Source: Azospirillum sp. SYSU D00513 (GTDB lineage Bacteria; Pseudomonadota; Alphaproteobacteria; Azospirillales; Azospirillaceae). Taken from it: 64,000 nt of DNA. The position numbers and the translations under genes were made by a program. A model generated the notes under the pieces. It saw only the letters and a list, made by a program, of their open reading frames with translations. It was not told the DNA's origin and ran no database searches. Numbering within the stretch: position 1 is the first letter of the stretch; each line of letters starts with the position of its first letter. This document shows, piece by piece, positions 28,815-37,608 of the stretch. The stretch is from NCBI RefSeq assembly GCF_017356015.1, contig NZ_JAFIQV010000030.1, positions 1 through 64,000 on the forward strand, read 5' to 3'.

Positions 28815-30092
28815 TCAGGGCACCCGCTCTCCCGTGAAGGGGTTCCAGCCCGTGGCGGCCAGCACGGCCCAGGCCGTGGCGCCGAGATGGGGCTGGCGGT
28901 AATAGAGGAAATCGTCGGTCCGGCTCGCCGGGCCGATGGCGAGGCCGGTCGTCACCTGCGGCTCGCGCGTCGCCCACAGATAGCCGCCGGGGCTGAACTG
29001 GCCGCCGACGACGGCGAGCAGCCGTTCCGCCTCCTCCCCCCGGCCCAGCGCGCGGTAGACCAGCGCCGCCTGGGCGGTGCCCTCCACCCACAGCCCGTCC
29101 CGGTCGTCGTTGAAGTCGAAGCCGCCCGGCACGCCGTGCGCCCGCTCGGCATAGGCCAGCGCGCGCCGCCAGTGGGCCGGCGCCTCCGGCAGCAGCAGCG
29201 GCCAGAGCTGCGCGTCGAGGCCGGAGGTGGCCCGGTTGGGCGTCGTGCCGTCGGGCAGGGTGCCCGTCAGGAAGCAGCCCCGTTCCTCGTCCCACATCGC
29301 CTCCAGGAAGCCGCGCGCGGTCGCCTCTCGCGCCCGCCAGTCCTGCCGCGCGCCTGGGGCCAAGCGGCGGAAAACGGCGGCGAGGTCGGTGTTGTGCTCC
29401 GTCGCCTTCCAGCCCAGCGGCTCGGCGGCCCGCTCGAAGCCATGCAGCCCGCCGGCGAAACCAGCCGGAGTCCGTTCGTCCGCCATGGTCTCCGCCACCC
29501 AGCTGCCGAGCCGCGCGGCGCCATCGGCGTAGCGCGGCTCGCCGGTCCGCTCCGCCAGGGTCAGCAGGGCGAGCGCCGCCCAGGCGACGTTGCCGGTCGC
29601 CGTTCCGACCTGGTAGGCGTCCTCCAGCCAGCGGTTCTGCCGGGCGTCCCACCAGCCGTTGGGCGGGACCGGCCGTTCGTCCTGCCGGCCGGCGCGGTAG
29701 GTGTTGCGCAGCCGCCCGCCGCCGAGCGCGCTGCGCATGCGGTCATGGTCCACCGCGGCCAGCAGCGCGTCGCCGATCCGGCGAGCCGCCTCCGCCTTGC
29801 CGCAGGCGGTCAGGGCGATGGCGGCAAGCGCGTTGTCGTAGGTGAAGGCGGCGGTGGCGAGCGCCGGCTCCAAAGGCTTGCCGACGCCATGCTCGCTGTC
29901 GTAGCTCGGCAGGAAGGCCGGCCCGCCTCCGGGGATCGCCGCCAGCCGCGATGTCAGGGTGGCGCAGCCCTTCGCCGCGACGGCGGTGGCGGCGGGTCCG
30001 GTGCCGGATGCTGTCGCGGCCATGGCGGCGCCCTCCGGGTTGAAGAAGAAAAGGCCGATCAGAAGGGGTGCGAAGCGAAGGGAACGATGCAT
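28815..30092 (-). CDS. Exported six-hairpin (alpha/alpha)6-barrel protein
   Basis: A 425-residue protein with an N-terminal signal peptide (FAPLLIGLFFFNPEGAAMA). Repeated helix pairs bearing WEDAYQVGTATGNVAWAALA-like patterns, FTYDNALAAIAL, and aromatic and acidic residues at the helix ends are typical of six-hairpin glycosidase-like folds. The presence of YDNALA, ATEHNTDLA and GFDFNDDRDGLWVEGTAQAAL favours a carbohydrate-active or glycan-binding role in the periplasm. I cannot assign a glycoside hydrolase family or a catalytic pair. Confidence 0.7.
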   Translation of the reverse strand: MHRSLRFAPLLIGLFFFNPEGAAMAATASGTGPAATAVAAKGCATLTSRLAAIPGGGPAFLPSYDSEHGVGKPLEPALATAAFTYDNALAAIALTACGKAEAARRIGDALLAAVDHDRMRSALGGGRLRNTYRAGRQDERPVPPNGWWDARQNRWLEDAYQVGTATGNVAWAALALLTLAERTGEPRYADGAARLGSWVAETMADERTPAGFAGGLHGFERAAEPLGWKATEHNTDLAAVFRRLAPGARQDWRAREATARGFLEAMWDEERGCFLTGTLPDGTTPNRATSGLDAQLWPLLLPEAPAHWRRALAYAERAHGVPGGFDFNDDRDGLWVEGTAQAALVYRALGRGEEAERLLAVVGGQFSPGGYLWATREPQVTTGLAIGPASRTDDFLYYRQPHLGATAWAVLAATGWNPFTGERVP

Positions 30093-30359
30093 TCGGAAGA
30101 GGTGCCGTGCCGGTCTGTGTCAGGCTCTCCAGCCTATACCATTCCGCCCGGAAGGGCCGCTGCAAAGGCGGTCCGGCGGCTTGCCCATGGCCTGCCGATA
30201 GGAAGGGGCGCCGATCCGAAGGGCTGTGATCGTTGGAGGATACACCCCTGCACGGATTGCGGCGGGGCGGGGGCGGCGGTTACCTTCCCGTCACGCCGCC
30301 CGCTTATTTGGCTTACGAGCCCCGGTGCGGCTTCGGCACCAACGACAACGAGACGAGCA

Positions 30360-30584
30360 ATGACCGGACTGCCTGAACAGCAGACGTGGCGCCGCCGCGT
30401 TGCCGAACTGCTGGACGACCCCGTTGCCCGGGCCGTGCTGCGGCGCGATGGCCTGACCGACAGCCATGTGCTGGAGGAGCTTGCCCCCATCGCCCGCCAT
30501 CTGCGGGCCGTGCGGCGGAACCTCCTGCGCGGCGACGGCCCGCAGGGCGCCGGGGCGCGGCCCCGCTCCTCCAGGCGGCTCTGA
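30360..30584 (+). CDS. Small basic protein of 74 residues
   Basis: The start MTGLPEQQTWRRRVAELLDDP is followed by two amphipathic helices (VARAVLRRDGLTDSHVLEEL, IARHLRAVRRNLLRG) and a basic tail. Upstream ACGAG is only a weak Shine-Dalgarno sequence. The residue pattern is that of a real helical protein; no family is recognised. It converges on the SLC13 permease gene. Confidence 0.5.
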   Translation: MTGLPEQQTWRRRVAELLDDPVARAVLRRDGLTDSHVLEELAPIARHLRAVRRNLLRGDGPQGAGARPRSSRRL

Positions 30585-30599
30585 TCCGCCCGCCCGCCG

Positions 30600-30625
30600 C
30601 ACCTCACGGCGGGCACCTCACGGCG
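30600..30625. repeat. 12-bp direct repeat at the permease 3' end
   Basis: CACCTCACGGCG occurs at 30600-30611 and again at 30614-30625, the second copy covering the end of the permease gene. The first copy also forms the right arm of a GCCCGCCG/CGGCGGGC hairpin (30592-30599 with 30607-30614), which lacks a T run. Confidence 0.5.
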
Positions 30626-32387
30626 TGAGCGGCCAGACCCAGGCGATCAGGAAGGTGCCCAGCACCAGCACCAGCAGCGACAGCGGCACGCCCAGCCGGG
30701 GGTAGTCGGCGAAGCGGTAGCCGCCGGGACCCATCACCAGCGTGTTGCACTGGTGCCCGATGGGCGTCAGGAAGTCGCTGCCCGCACCCACCGCCACCGC
30801 CATCAGGAAGGGGTCGGGGCTGAGGCCGAGTTGCTGGGCCAGGCTGGCCCCGATCGGCGCCATCACCAGCACGGTGGCCGCGTTGTTCAGGAAGGGGGTC
30901 ACCGCCATGGCCGCGGCCATGATCAGCGTGATGCAGGCGGTCGGCGGGATCATCGCCGCCACCTGCGCCAGGCCCGCCGCAATGACCTCCGTCCCGCCCG
31001 TGCTCTCCAGCGTGCCGCTGACCGGGATCAGGGCGCCGAGCAGCACCAGGATCGGCCACTCGACGGCGTTGTAGGCCTCCTCCGCCGTCAGCACGCCGGA
31101 CAGGATCATGGCCGCCGCCGCCGCCAGGAAGGCGATGGTCACCGGCAGGATCTGGAATCCCACGACCAGCATGGTGATCACGATGATGGAGACCGGCACC
31201 CAGCTCGGCCGCCGCCGCCCGAGCTGGAGATGGCGCTCGGCCAGCGGCAGCAGGCCGGCGTCCGCCAGCGCGTCGGGGAAGCGGCTGCTCGCCACGTGCA
31301 GCATCAGCAGGTCTCCCTCCTGGAAGACCGTGTGGATCAGCCGCTGGTCCCGCCGTTCGCCACGCCGGCTGACCGCCAGCAGGCTGAGGTCGTGCTTGCC
31401 CGGCAGGTCCAGGTGGCGCGCCGAATGGCCGATCAGCGGCGATTCCCGCAGGATCGCCGCCTCGACGATCAGGAAATCGGTGTTGCGGGCGTCGGCCGCC
31501 GCCCCCAGCGGTTCCAGCGCCGCCCCGCGCACGATCTTCTGCAGGGCCGGCGCGTCGCCCTCCAGCACCAGGATGTCCTCGGGCAGCAGGGTCCAGTGGG
31601 TGTCCGGCGTGTAGCGGCGGAAACGCTCGCGGATCAGCCCGACGATGCGGGCCTCGCCCTCGGCCAGCGCCTCCAGGTCGGCGATGGTGCGCCCGATGAA
31701 GGCCGAGGCGGCGGGCAACAGCATCTCGCTGCGGTAATCCTCGACCGCGAAGGTCTCCTCCGGCGGGCGGGCGCCGGTGCGCTCGCTCGGCAGCAGGCGC
31801 CAGCCGACCACCAGGAACAGCGTGCCCGCGATGGTCAGCCCCAGCCCGACCGGCAGATAGTCGAACATGGTGAAGGGCTCGTGCCCCATCTCGGCGCGCA
31901 CCCGCGACACGATGATGTTGGGCGAGGTGCCGATCAGCGTCATCAGCCCGCCCAGCAGCGAGGCGAAGGCCATCGGCATCAGCACGCGGTGGGCGCCCGT
32001 GCGGTGCCGGCGGGCGAGCTGGACCGCGATGGGCAGGAAGATCGCCAGCGCGCCGATGTTCTTCATCAGGGCCGACATCAGCCCCACGGCCCCCGCCAGG
32101 AAGGCGACCTGCTTGGTCGGGCTGTCGAGCTTCCCCGCGACCGGCCGGACCAGCGCGTCCACCACGCCCGACCGCGCGATGCCCGCGCTGACGATCAGGG
32201 CCGAGGCGATGATGATCACGATGTCGTCGGCGAAGCCGGAAAAGGCCTCCTTCGCCGGGATCAGCCCGGCCAGCACCCCGGCCAGCAGGGCCAGCACGGC
32301 CACCACGTCGAAGCGGAACTTGTCCCAGACGAGTAGCACGACGACCGCCCCCACCAGGGCGAAGGACATCATCTGCTCGACCGTCAT
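30618..32387 (-). CDS. SLC13/DASS-family permease with two RCK-C domains
   Basis: A 589-residue inner-membrane transporter. Two blocks of membrane segments flank a cytoplasmic part holding two TrkA-C (RCK-C) domains at about 205-375. The hairpin motif LIGTSPNIIVSRV and the second ALIPVSGTLESTGG are typical of sodium-coupled anion symporters such as those for sulfate, dicarboxylate or phosphate. The substrate is open. An EcfG-type promoter with a perfect GGAAC-N17-CGTT lies at 32464-32489 on the same strand, suggesting stress induction. Confidence 0.9.
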   Translation of the reverse strand: MTVEQMMSFALVGAVVVLLVWDKFRFDVVAVLALLAGVLAGLIPAKEAFSGFADDIVIIIASALIVSAGIARSGVVDALVRPVAGKLDSPTKQVAFLAGAVGLMSALMKNIGALAIFLPIAVQLARRHRTGAHRVLMPMAFASLLGGLMTLIGTSPNIIVSRVRAEMGHEPFTMFDYLPVGLGLTIAGTLFLVVGWRLLPSERTGARPPEETFAVEDYRSEMLLPAASAFIGRTIADLEALAEGEARIVGLIRERFRRYTPDTHWTLLPEDILVLEGDAPALQKIVRGAALEPLGAAADARNTDFLIVEAAILRESPLIGHSARHLDLPGKHDLSLLAVSRRGERRDQRLIHTVFQEGDLLMLHVASSRFPDALADAGLLPLAERHLQLGRRRPSWVPVSIIVITMLVVGFQILPVTIAFLAAAAAMILSGVLTAEEAYNAVEWPILVLLGALIPVSGTLESTGGTEVIAAGLAQVAAMIPPTACITLIMAAAMAVTPFLNNAATVLVMAPIGASLAQQLGLSPDPFLMAVAVGAGSDFLTPIGHQCNTLVMGPGGYRFADYPRLGVPLSLLVLVLGTFLIAWVWPLTP

Positions 32388-32463
32388 CGTTTCATCCTTC
32401 TGCGTTTCCCGTCCGCCGTGCAGGGGCGCGGGTCCGCTGCCCGCCCGACTTGCAGCAGGCCAT

Positions 32464-32489
32464 AACGGGCCTGGTTAGCCCAACGTTCC
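32464..32489 (-). promoter_or_regulatory. EcfG-type promoter of the SLC13 permease
   Basis: On the minus strand GGAAC (32489-32485) and CGTT (32467-32464) are separated by exactly 17 bases, a full match to the alphaproteobacterial general-stress consensus. The start of transcription would be near 32457, about 70 bases before the gene. Confidence 0.6.
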
Positions 32490-32574
32490 CGTACCCTTCC
32501 GCCATAGGCGCGGAAACAAGGGAGGGGCCGTCCTGTTTAGGAGGGACTTTCCCCAGCCCTGCGGAGCGGCGCGC

Positions 32575-35568
32575 TTGCCCGACATCGACCGGAACGCCCC
32601 TGGCCGGAAGCCGGCTGATCGGAAGCCGCCAGCCTTGAAGCCGCCAGCCCGGAAGCCGATTGACCGCAGCTGCGAGACGGAGCTGCGCCACAAGGCCGCC
32701 GTCCTCGACGCCATCGACATCGGCGTCTACGGCGTCGACGGCCACGGACTCTGCACCTTCATCAACCGCGCGGCGCTCGACATGCTGGGCTACGCGGAGG
32801 AGGAGGAGCTGATCGGGCGGAACATGCACGACCTGATCCACCACACCTACCCGGACGGGTCGCACTACCCGCAGACCTCCTGCCCGCTGCTCGGCACCTT
32901 GCGCAACGGGCAGGACGTGCGGCTCGACAACGAGGTGCTCTGGCGCCGGGACGGCAGCTTCTTCACCGCCGAATACTCCTCCCACCCCCTGTGCGAGGAG
33001 GGGGCCGTCACCGGCGCCATCATCACCTTCCACGACATGTCCAAAAAGGGGGAGGCGGCCCGGCGGCTGGGCGTGCAGACCGCGGTCAGCCGCATCCTCG
33101 CCGGTTCGGCGGACCTTGAGGTCGCGCTCACCCAGGTGCTGGCGACCATCGGCATGGGGCTGGAGGTGCAGGTCGGCGCCTTCTGGGTCCTGAACAAGAA
33201 CGAGCAGGCTCTGACCGCCGCGGCCACTTGGGCGGCCCCCGCCATGCAGGCCGGCGACTTCCTGGAGGAGACGCGGTCGCGCAGCTGGGCGCGCGGCGTC
33301 GGGCTGCCCGGCCGTGTGTGGGAGACCCGTGCCACCGAGCGCATCGAGAATCTGCCCGACAACCCGGACTTCCTCCGGCGGGAGACGGCGTCGCGTGCCG
33401 GCCTGACCTTCGGCTTCGCCTTCCCGGTGAGCTTCGGCACGCGGATGCTGGGTGTCGTCGAGCTGTTCGGGCGCCAGCGCCACCGGCTGGACGAGGAGTA
33501 TCTGGAACACATCGCCATGCTGGGCCACCAGCTCGGCCAGTATCTGCGCCGCAAATGGACCGAGACGGCGCTGCGCGAGAACGAGGCGAAGTTCCGCACG
33601 CTCGCCGATTCCATCCCGCAGCTCGCCTGGATGACCGACCCCGACGGCTCCGTCGAATGGTTCAACAAGCGCTGGTACGACTTCTCCGACACCGGGCTGG
33701 AGGAGATGAAGGGCTGGGGCTGGCGCGACGTGCTGCACCCCGACTATGCCGAGCGGGTGGTGGAGGGCTACCGCGCGGCGCTGCTGGCGGGCGAGCCCTG
33801 GGAGGACACCTTCCCCCTGCGCGGCCGGGACGGGGAATACCGCTGGTTCCTGTCGCGCGCGCTGCCCGTCCGCAACGACACGGGCGAGCTGGTGGCATGG
33901 CTCGGCACCAACACCGACATCACCGAGCGCAAGCGGACCGAGGAGGCGCTGGCCGCCGCCAAGGAGGAGGCGGAGGAGGCCAACCGCGCCAAGAGCGTCT
34001 TCATGGCGAACATGAGCCACGAGCTGCGCACTCCGCTCAGCGCCGTGATCGGCTACGCCGAGATGCTGGAGGAGGAGTTGGCCGACATGGGCCTGGCCGA
34101 CAAGGGTTTGGGTGGCGAAGGCGAGGAGGGAGTCCTGCGCGACCTCCAGCGCATCGGCTCCAACGCCCGCCACCTTCTGGAGCTGATCAACGGCGTCCTC
34201 GACATCTCCAAGATCGAGGCCGGCCGGATGGAGGTTCACGCCGAGGATTTCGACGCAGCCGACCTCGTCCGCGACATCGCCTCCACCGTCCAGGCGCTCA
34301 TCGACAAGAAGGGCAACCGGCTGGAGATCACCGTGGCCGCGGACGCGGGGCGCATGCGCACGGACGTGGTGAAGGTCCGGCAGTGCCTGTTCAACCTGCT
34401 GAGCAACGCCTCGAAATTCACGGAGAACGGCAGGATCGTCCTGTCGCTGGAACGCGACCCGGAGCGGCCGGGCTGGCACGTCTTCCGGGTGGCCGACACC
34501 GGCATCGGCATGACGCCGGAACAGCGCGACAAGCTGTTCCAGCGCTTCGTGCAGGCCGACAGCTCGACGACGCGCCGCTTCGGCGGCACCGGGTTGGGGC
34601 TGTCGATCACCAAGGCCTTCGCCGAGATGCTGGGCGGGGAGATCCGGCTCGACAGCGAGGCCGGCAAGGGGTCGACCTTCAGCCTCTTCCTGCCGGAGGA
34701 GCTGCCCCGCGACCGCGAGACGTCGCTGGCGCCCCCGCACCCGGCGGCCCCGCGGAGCGCCGCGCCGGACGGAGGGGGCCGCGCCGAGGGCGGCCAGGGA
34801 GAGGCCGTCATGGCCGAGGGGCCGTCCGACACCATCCTGGTGATCGACGACGAGCGACCGATGCGGGAGCTGCTGGCGCGCTTCCTGCTGCGGGAGGGGT
34901 TCGGGGTAAGCGTCGCCAGCGACGGGCCGAGCGGCCTGACGCTCGCTCGCCAGGTGAAGCCGCGCGCCATCCTGCTCGACGTGATGATGCCGCACACCGA
35001 CGGCTGGTCGGTGCTGTCCGCGCTGAAGGCCGACCCGGAGCTGTCCGACACCCCCGTCATCATGATCTCGTCGAGCCGCGAGAAGGGCCTCGCCATGGCG
35101 CTGGGGGCCGCCGACTACCTGACCAAGCCGGTGGACTGGCAGAAGCTGAAGACGGTGCTGTTCGACTGCTGCGGCTCCGCCACCAACACGGCGCTGGTGG
35201 TGGACGACGACGACACCACGCGGGCCATCGTGCGCATGACGCTGGAGGAGGACGGCTGGTCGGTCGTCGAGGCGCCGGACGGCCGGGCGGCGCTGGAGCG
35301 CATCGCCGAGGCGCCGCCGGCGGTGATCCTGCTCGACCTCAACATGCCGCGCATGAACGGCTACGCCTTCCTGCGCGAGCTGCGCGCCAACCCGGACTGG
35401 CGCGCCATACCGGTGATCATCGTCAGCGGCGGCGAGCTCGACCCGGCGGAGCGGGAGAAGCTCAGCGGGCGGGTCCAGCAGATCGTCGAGCGGGACGGGA
35501 TGGAACCCGAGGCCCTGGTTTCGGAGTTGAGAGAGGTAATCGGCACCGTGCGGCCGAGAGCCGGTTAG
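32575..35568 (+). CDS. Hybrid sensor histidine kinase, PAS-GAF-PAS-HisKA-HATPase-REC-REC
   Basis: A 997-residue soluble kinase. It opens with a Lys-Pro-rich linker of imperfect repeats (residues about 8-28), then PAS near 40-165, GAF near 170-320, PAS near 330-450, HisKA with H482 in NMSHELRTPLS, HATPase_c near 590-710, a receiver with D802 (LLDVMMP) and a second receiver with D921 (LLDLNMP) that lacks the usual Lys-Pro. The TTG start follows GGAG. A response regulator gene begins nine bases after the stop and a DUF533-like gene overlaps that one. The second PAS and the whole catalytic part are paralogous to the kinase at 5298-9359. Confidence 0.9.
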   Translation: MPDIDRNAPGRKPADRKPPALKPPARKPIDRSCETELRHKAAVLDAIDIGVYGVDGHGLCTFINRAALDMLGYAEEEELIGRNMHDLIHHTYPDGSHYPQTSCPLLGTLRNGQDVRLDNEVLWRRDGSFFTAEYSSHPLCEEGAVTGAIITFHDMSKKGEAARRLGVQTAVSRILAGSADLEVALTQVLATIGMGLEVQVGAFWVLNKNEQALTAAATWAAPAMQAGDFLEETRSRSWARGVGLPGRVWETRATERIENLPDNPDFLRRETASRAGLTFGFAFPVSFGTRMLGVVELFGRQRHRLDEEYLEHIAMLGHQLGQYLRRKWTETALRENEAKFRTLADSIPQLAWMTDPDGSVEWFNKRWYDFSDTGLEEMKGWGWRDVLHPDYAERVVEGYRAALLAGEPWEDTFPLRGRDGEYRWFLSRALPVRNDTGELVAWLGTNTDITERKRTEEALAAAKEEAEEANRAKSVFMANMSHELRTPLSAVIGYAEMLEEELADMGLADKGLGGEGEEGVLRDLQRIGSNARHLLELINGVLDISKIEAGRMEVHAEDFDAADLVRDIASTVQALIDKKGNRLEITVAADAGRMRTDVVKVRQCLFNLLSNASKFTENGRIVLSLERDPERPGWHVFRVADTGIGMTPEQRDKLFQRFVQADSSTTRRFGGTGLGLSITKAFAEMLGGEIRLDSEAGKGSTFSLFLPEELPRDRETSLAPPHPAAPRSAAPDGGGRAEGGQGEAVMAEGPSDTILVIDDERPMRELLARFLLREGFGVSVASDGPSGLTLARQVKPRAILLDVMMPHTDGWSVLSALKADPELSDTPVIMISSSREKGLAMALGAADYLTKPVDWQKLKTVLFDCCGSATNTALVVDDDDTTRAIVRMTLEEDGWSVVEAPDGRAALERIAEAPPAVILLDLNMPRMNGYAFLRELRANPDWRAIPVIIVSGGELDPAEREKLSGRVQQIVERDGMEPEALVSELREVIGTVRPRAG

Positions 35569-35577
35569 GGGGAAGCG

Positions 35578-35961
35578 ATGGCAAAACTGTTGTTGGTCGA
35601 GGATCACGAGGAGATCTGGGACTTCCTGTCACGCCGGCTGAAGCGCCGGGGCTACGACGTGGCCCTGGCCTTCGACGGGCAGCAGGGGGTGGACAGCGCC
35701 CATTCGGAGGCGCCGGATCTCATCCTCCTCGACATGAACCTGCCGGTGATGGACGGCTGGACCGCCGCGAAGCAGCTGAAATCGGCCCCGGACACCGCCG
35801 GCATCCCGATCATCGCGCTGACGGCGCACGCCATGTCCGGCGACCGGGAGAAGGTGCTCCAGGCGGGGTGCGACGACTATCACCCGAAGCCGATCGATTT
35901 CTCGCGGCTGCTGACGCAGATCGACAGCGCGCTCCAGACCAAGGGAAAGGCCGCTGAATGA
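35578..35961 (+). CDS. Single-domain response regulator
   Basis: A 127-residue CheY-like receiver with no output domain. The acidic pair is in LLVEDHEE, the phospho-Asp in LLDMNLP near residue 53, the switch Thr in ALTAH, and the Lys in HPKPID. GGGGGAAG lies before the ATG. It follows the hybrid kinase by nine bases and overlaps the next gene by four, so it is the likely phosphate acceptor of that kinase. The regulator probably acts by protein contact, as for CheY or DivK. Confidence 0.93.
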   Translation: MAKLLLVEDHEEIWDFLSRRLKRRGYDVALAFDGQQGVDSAHSEAPDLILLDMNLPVMDGWTAAKQLKSAPDTAGIPIIALTAHAMSGDREKVLQAGCDDYHPKPIDFSRLLTQIDSALQTKGKAAE

Positions 35962-36500
35962 CGTCCGCGGACACGGTCGAGGAAGAGCAGGGGCGCGTGG
36001 CCGGCGGGGGAACCCCGCCGCCGCTGGGCAGCCGCCTGGGCCACATGCCGGTGCTGCACGCGGTGCTGGCGCGCAAGATCCTCGACAGCCACCTGCGCAA
36101 CCGCAACCAGCTGCTCGACCCGCCGCCGTCCGACCTGCGGGCGGTCCCGGCGGCGGAGGCGCGGCGGCTGATCCAGGCGATGGCCGCCGCCGCCCACGCG
36201 GACGGCGGGCTGGACGCGATGGAGAAGAACCGCATCCGCGCCGCCCTCTCGACCAGCACCATCGCGGCGGAGGAGCGGCGCAGCCTGGAACAGTCCATCG
36301 AGGATCCGGTCTGCCTGGAAAGCCTGCTGCGCGGCGTCTCCACGCCCCAGGAGGCGAGCCGCTTCTACGCGGTGTCGCTGGCGGCGGTGGAGAAGGGCAA
36401 CGCGCTGAACCGCGCCTATCTGCGCTACCTCGCCCTGCGGCTCGGCCTGCCGTCGGACCTCGTGGTGCGGCTGAACCGCCGCTTCAACATGCCGGTCTGA
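35958..36500 (+). CDS. DUF533/TerB-like protein
   Basis: A 180-residue protein whose start overlaps the response regulator stop as ATGA, so the two are translationally coupled. After a Pro/Gly-rich tail, residues from about 70 read LIQAMAAAAHADGGLDAMEKNRI, the conserved core of the DUF533 and TerB helical families, where the acidic residues can bind metal or contact membranes. TerB-like domains are linked to envelope stress. Its place in the kinase operon suggests it is the output partner of the receiver, as inference. Confidence 0.8.
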   Translation: MTSADTVEEEQGRVAGGGTPPPLGSRLGHMPVLHAVLARKILDSHLRNRNQLLDPPPSDLRAVPAAEARRLIQAMAAAAHADGGLDAMEKNRIRAALSTSTIAAEERRSLEQSIEDPVCLESLLRGVSTPQEASRFYAVSLAAVEKGNALNRAYLRYLALRLGLPSDLVVRLNRRFNMPV

Positions 36501-36554
36501 GATCCCGTCCAAAATCCCGAAGACCCCGGCGACCGGCTCCGGGGCCTTTGGGGC

Positions 36555-36986
36555 TCAATCCCCCTTTGCCGTGCTGCTGAGTTCGGCCAGCGCGTTCTGC
36601 ATCGCGCCGGTCTCCAGCATCAGCGTGCGCGACAGGTCCGACAGGGTCAGCATGCCGGTGACCTCGCCGGCCTCGTTCACGACGGGCAGCCGGCGCACAT
36701 GGTAGGAGCCCATGATGTCCATGGCCGCCTCGACCGTGTCGGTCTCCCGGCAGGTGAAGACGGTCGTGGACATGACGTCGCGCACCCGCACGGCGGTGTT
36801 GTCCTTCCCCTCGGCCACGACGCGGAACAGGATGTCGCGGTCGGTGATCATGCCCTGGAGATCCTCGGGCGAGCCGACGGGCAGGGCGCCGACGTCCAGT
36901 TCGCCCATCAGGACCGCGGCCTCCTGGATCGTCGCGCTGGACGGGATGAAGTCGAGCGCGCGGGCCATGATGTCGGAAATCAGCAT
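36555..36986 (-). CDS. Twin-CBS-domain protein
   Basis: A 143-residue stand-alone Bateman module. Two CBS motifs are visible: the first with IQEAAVLMGELDVGALPVG and GMITDRDI, the second with VEAAMDIMGSYHVRRLPVV and GMLTLSDL. Such modules bind adenosyl nucleotides or NAD and act as sensors. AGGAG nine bases before the ATG at 36986 sets the start. A GGAAC-N17-TGTT promoter lies upstream on the same strand at 37044-37069, divergent from a similar one serving the next gene. Confidence 0.9.
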   Translation of the reverse strand: MLISDIMARALDFIPSSATIQEAAVLMGELDVGALPVGSPEDLQGMITDRDILFRVVAEGKDNTAVRVRDVMSTTVFTCRETDTVEAAMDIMGSYHVRRLPVVNEAGEVTGMLTLSDLSRTLMLETGAMQNALAELSSTAKGD

Positions 36987-37043
36987 CGGCGAAACTCCTG
37001 TCGGCCAGGCGACGGGCCGCATTGTTCTGTCAGTGCCGCGAGC

Positions 37044-37069
37044 AACACCGGCGGCGGCCCGGCGGTTCC
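37044..37069 (-). promoter_or_regulatory. EcfG-type promoter of the CBS gene
   Basis: Minus-strand GGAAC (37069-37065), 17 bases, then TGTT (37047-37044). The C of CGTT is T; the GTT core and spacing are kept. Transcription would start near 37037, about 50 bases before the CBS gene. Confidence 0.5.
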
Positions 37070-37092
37070 TGCACGCTCCGCGCGAAGGGTTC

Positions 37093-37118
37093 GGAACGGC
37101 AAGCCTTCTGCCATTGTT
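37093..37118 (+). promoter_or_regulatory. EcfG-type promoter of the small membrane protein gene
   Basis: Plus-strand GGAAC (37093-37097), 17 bases, then TGTT (37115-37118). Transcription would begin near 37124, leaving a leader of about 20 bases that still contains GAGG before the ATG at 37144. Confidence 0.5.
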
Positions 37119-37129
37119 GAGGAGGGACC

Positions 37130-37147
37130 ATGGCGAGGACAGCATGA
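37130..37147 (+). other. Five-codon mini-ORF overlapping the next start
   Basis: GGAGGGACC precedes ATG GCG AGG ACA GCA TGA. Its stop overlaps the ATG at 37144 as ATGA, an arrangement typical of translational coupling. It may be a leader peptide or chance. Confidence 0.3.
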
Positions 37148-37608
37148 CGAATCCGACCCGACCCTCCAGGCCGATTCCCACGAGCATCCACGGACTGATC
37201 GATTACGCGGCCGGGGCCGCGCTCGCCGTCGCGCCGGTCGCGATGGGCTGGCACGGCACCACGCGCCGGCTGATGCACGCCGCCGCCGCGGGCAGCGCCG
37301 CCTACGCGCTCGCCACCGACTACGAGCGGGGGGCCGTGCCCCTGCTCAGCATGGACCGGCATCTGGCCATCGACGCCGCGCAGGGGCTGGGCTTCATCGC
37401 CGCGGCGGCCCTGCTGACCGGCGAGCCCCGGGGGGCGCGTTACGCCATGGCCGGCTACGGGCTGTTCGCCTTGACCGCCGCCGCCCTGACCGAGCGCCGG
37501 CCGTCGCGCGGACCCGCGCCCACGCCGCGCGTGACCCGGCGGGCCGAGGCCGAACTGATGCGCCGCGAGGCGGCGACCCGCCAGTGGATGGGGCAGGAGG
37601 AGGGCTAG
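37144..37608 (+). CDS. Four-segment small membrane protein
   Basis: A 154-residue protein with about four membrane segments (IDYAAGAALAVAPVAMGW, HAAAAGSAAYALATDYERG, AAQGLGFIAAAALLTG, YAMAGYGLFALTAAALTE) and a basic cytoplasmic tail. The opening SIHGLIDYAAG recurs in small membrane proteins of unknown function. GAGG lies before the ATG. It carries an EcfG-type promoter divergent from that of the CBS gene and ends four bases into the convergent MFS gene. Confidence 0.75.
   Translation: MTNPTRPSRPIPTSIHGLIDYAAGAALAVAPVAMGWHGTTRRLMHAAAAGSAAYALATDYERGAVPLLSMDRHLAIDAAQGLGFIAAAALLTGEPRGARYAMAGYGLFALTAAALTERRPSRGPAPTPRVTRRAEAELMRREAATRQWMGQEEG

Noticed and set aside
32392..35607. Long minus-strand frame opposite the second hybrid kinase
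   Set aside because: Exact antisense of strong kinase motifs; low-complexity His, Gln, Arg and Gly content.
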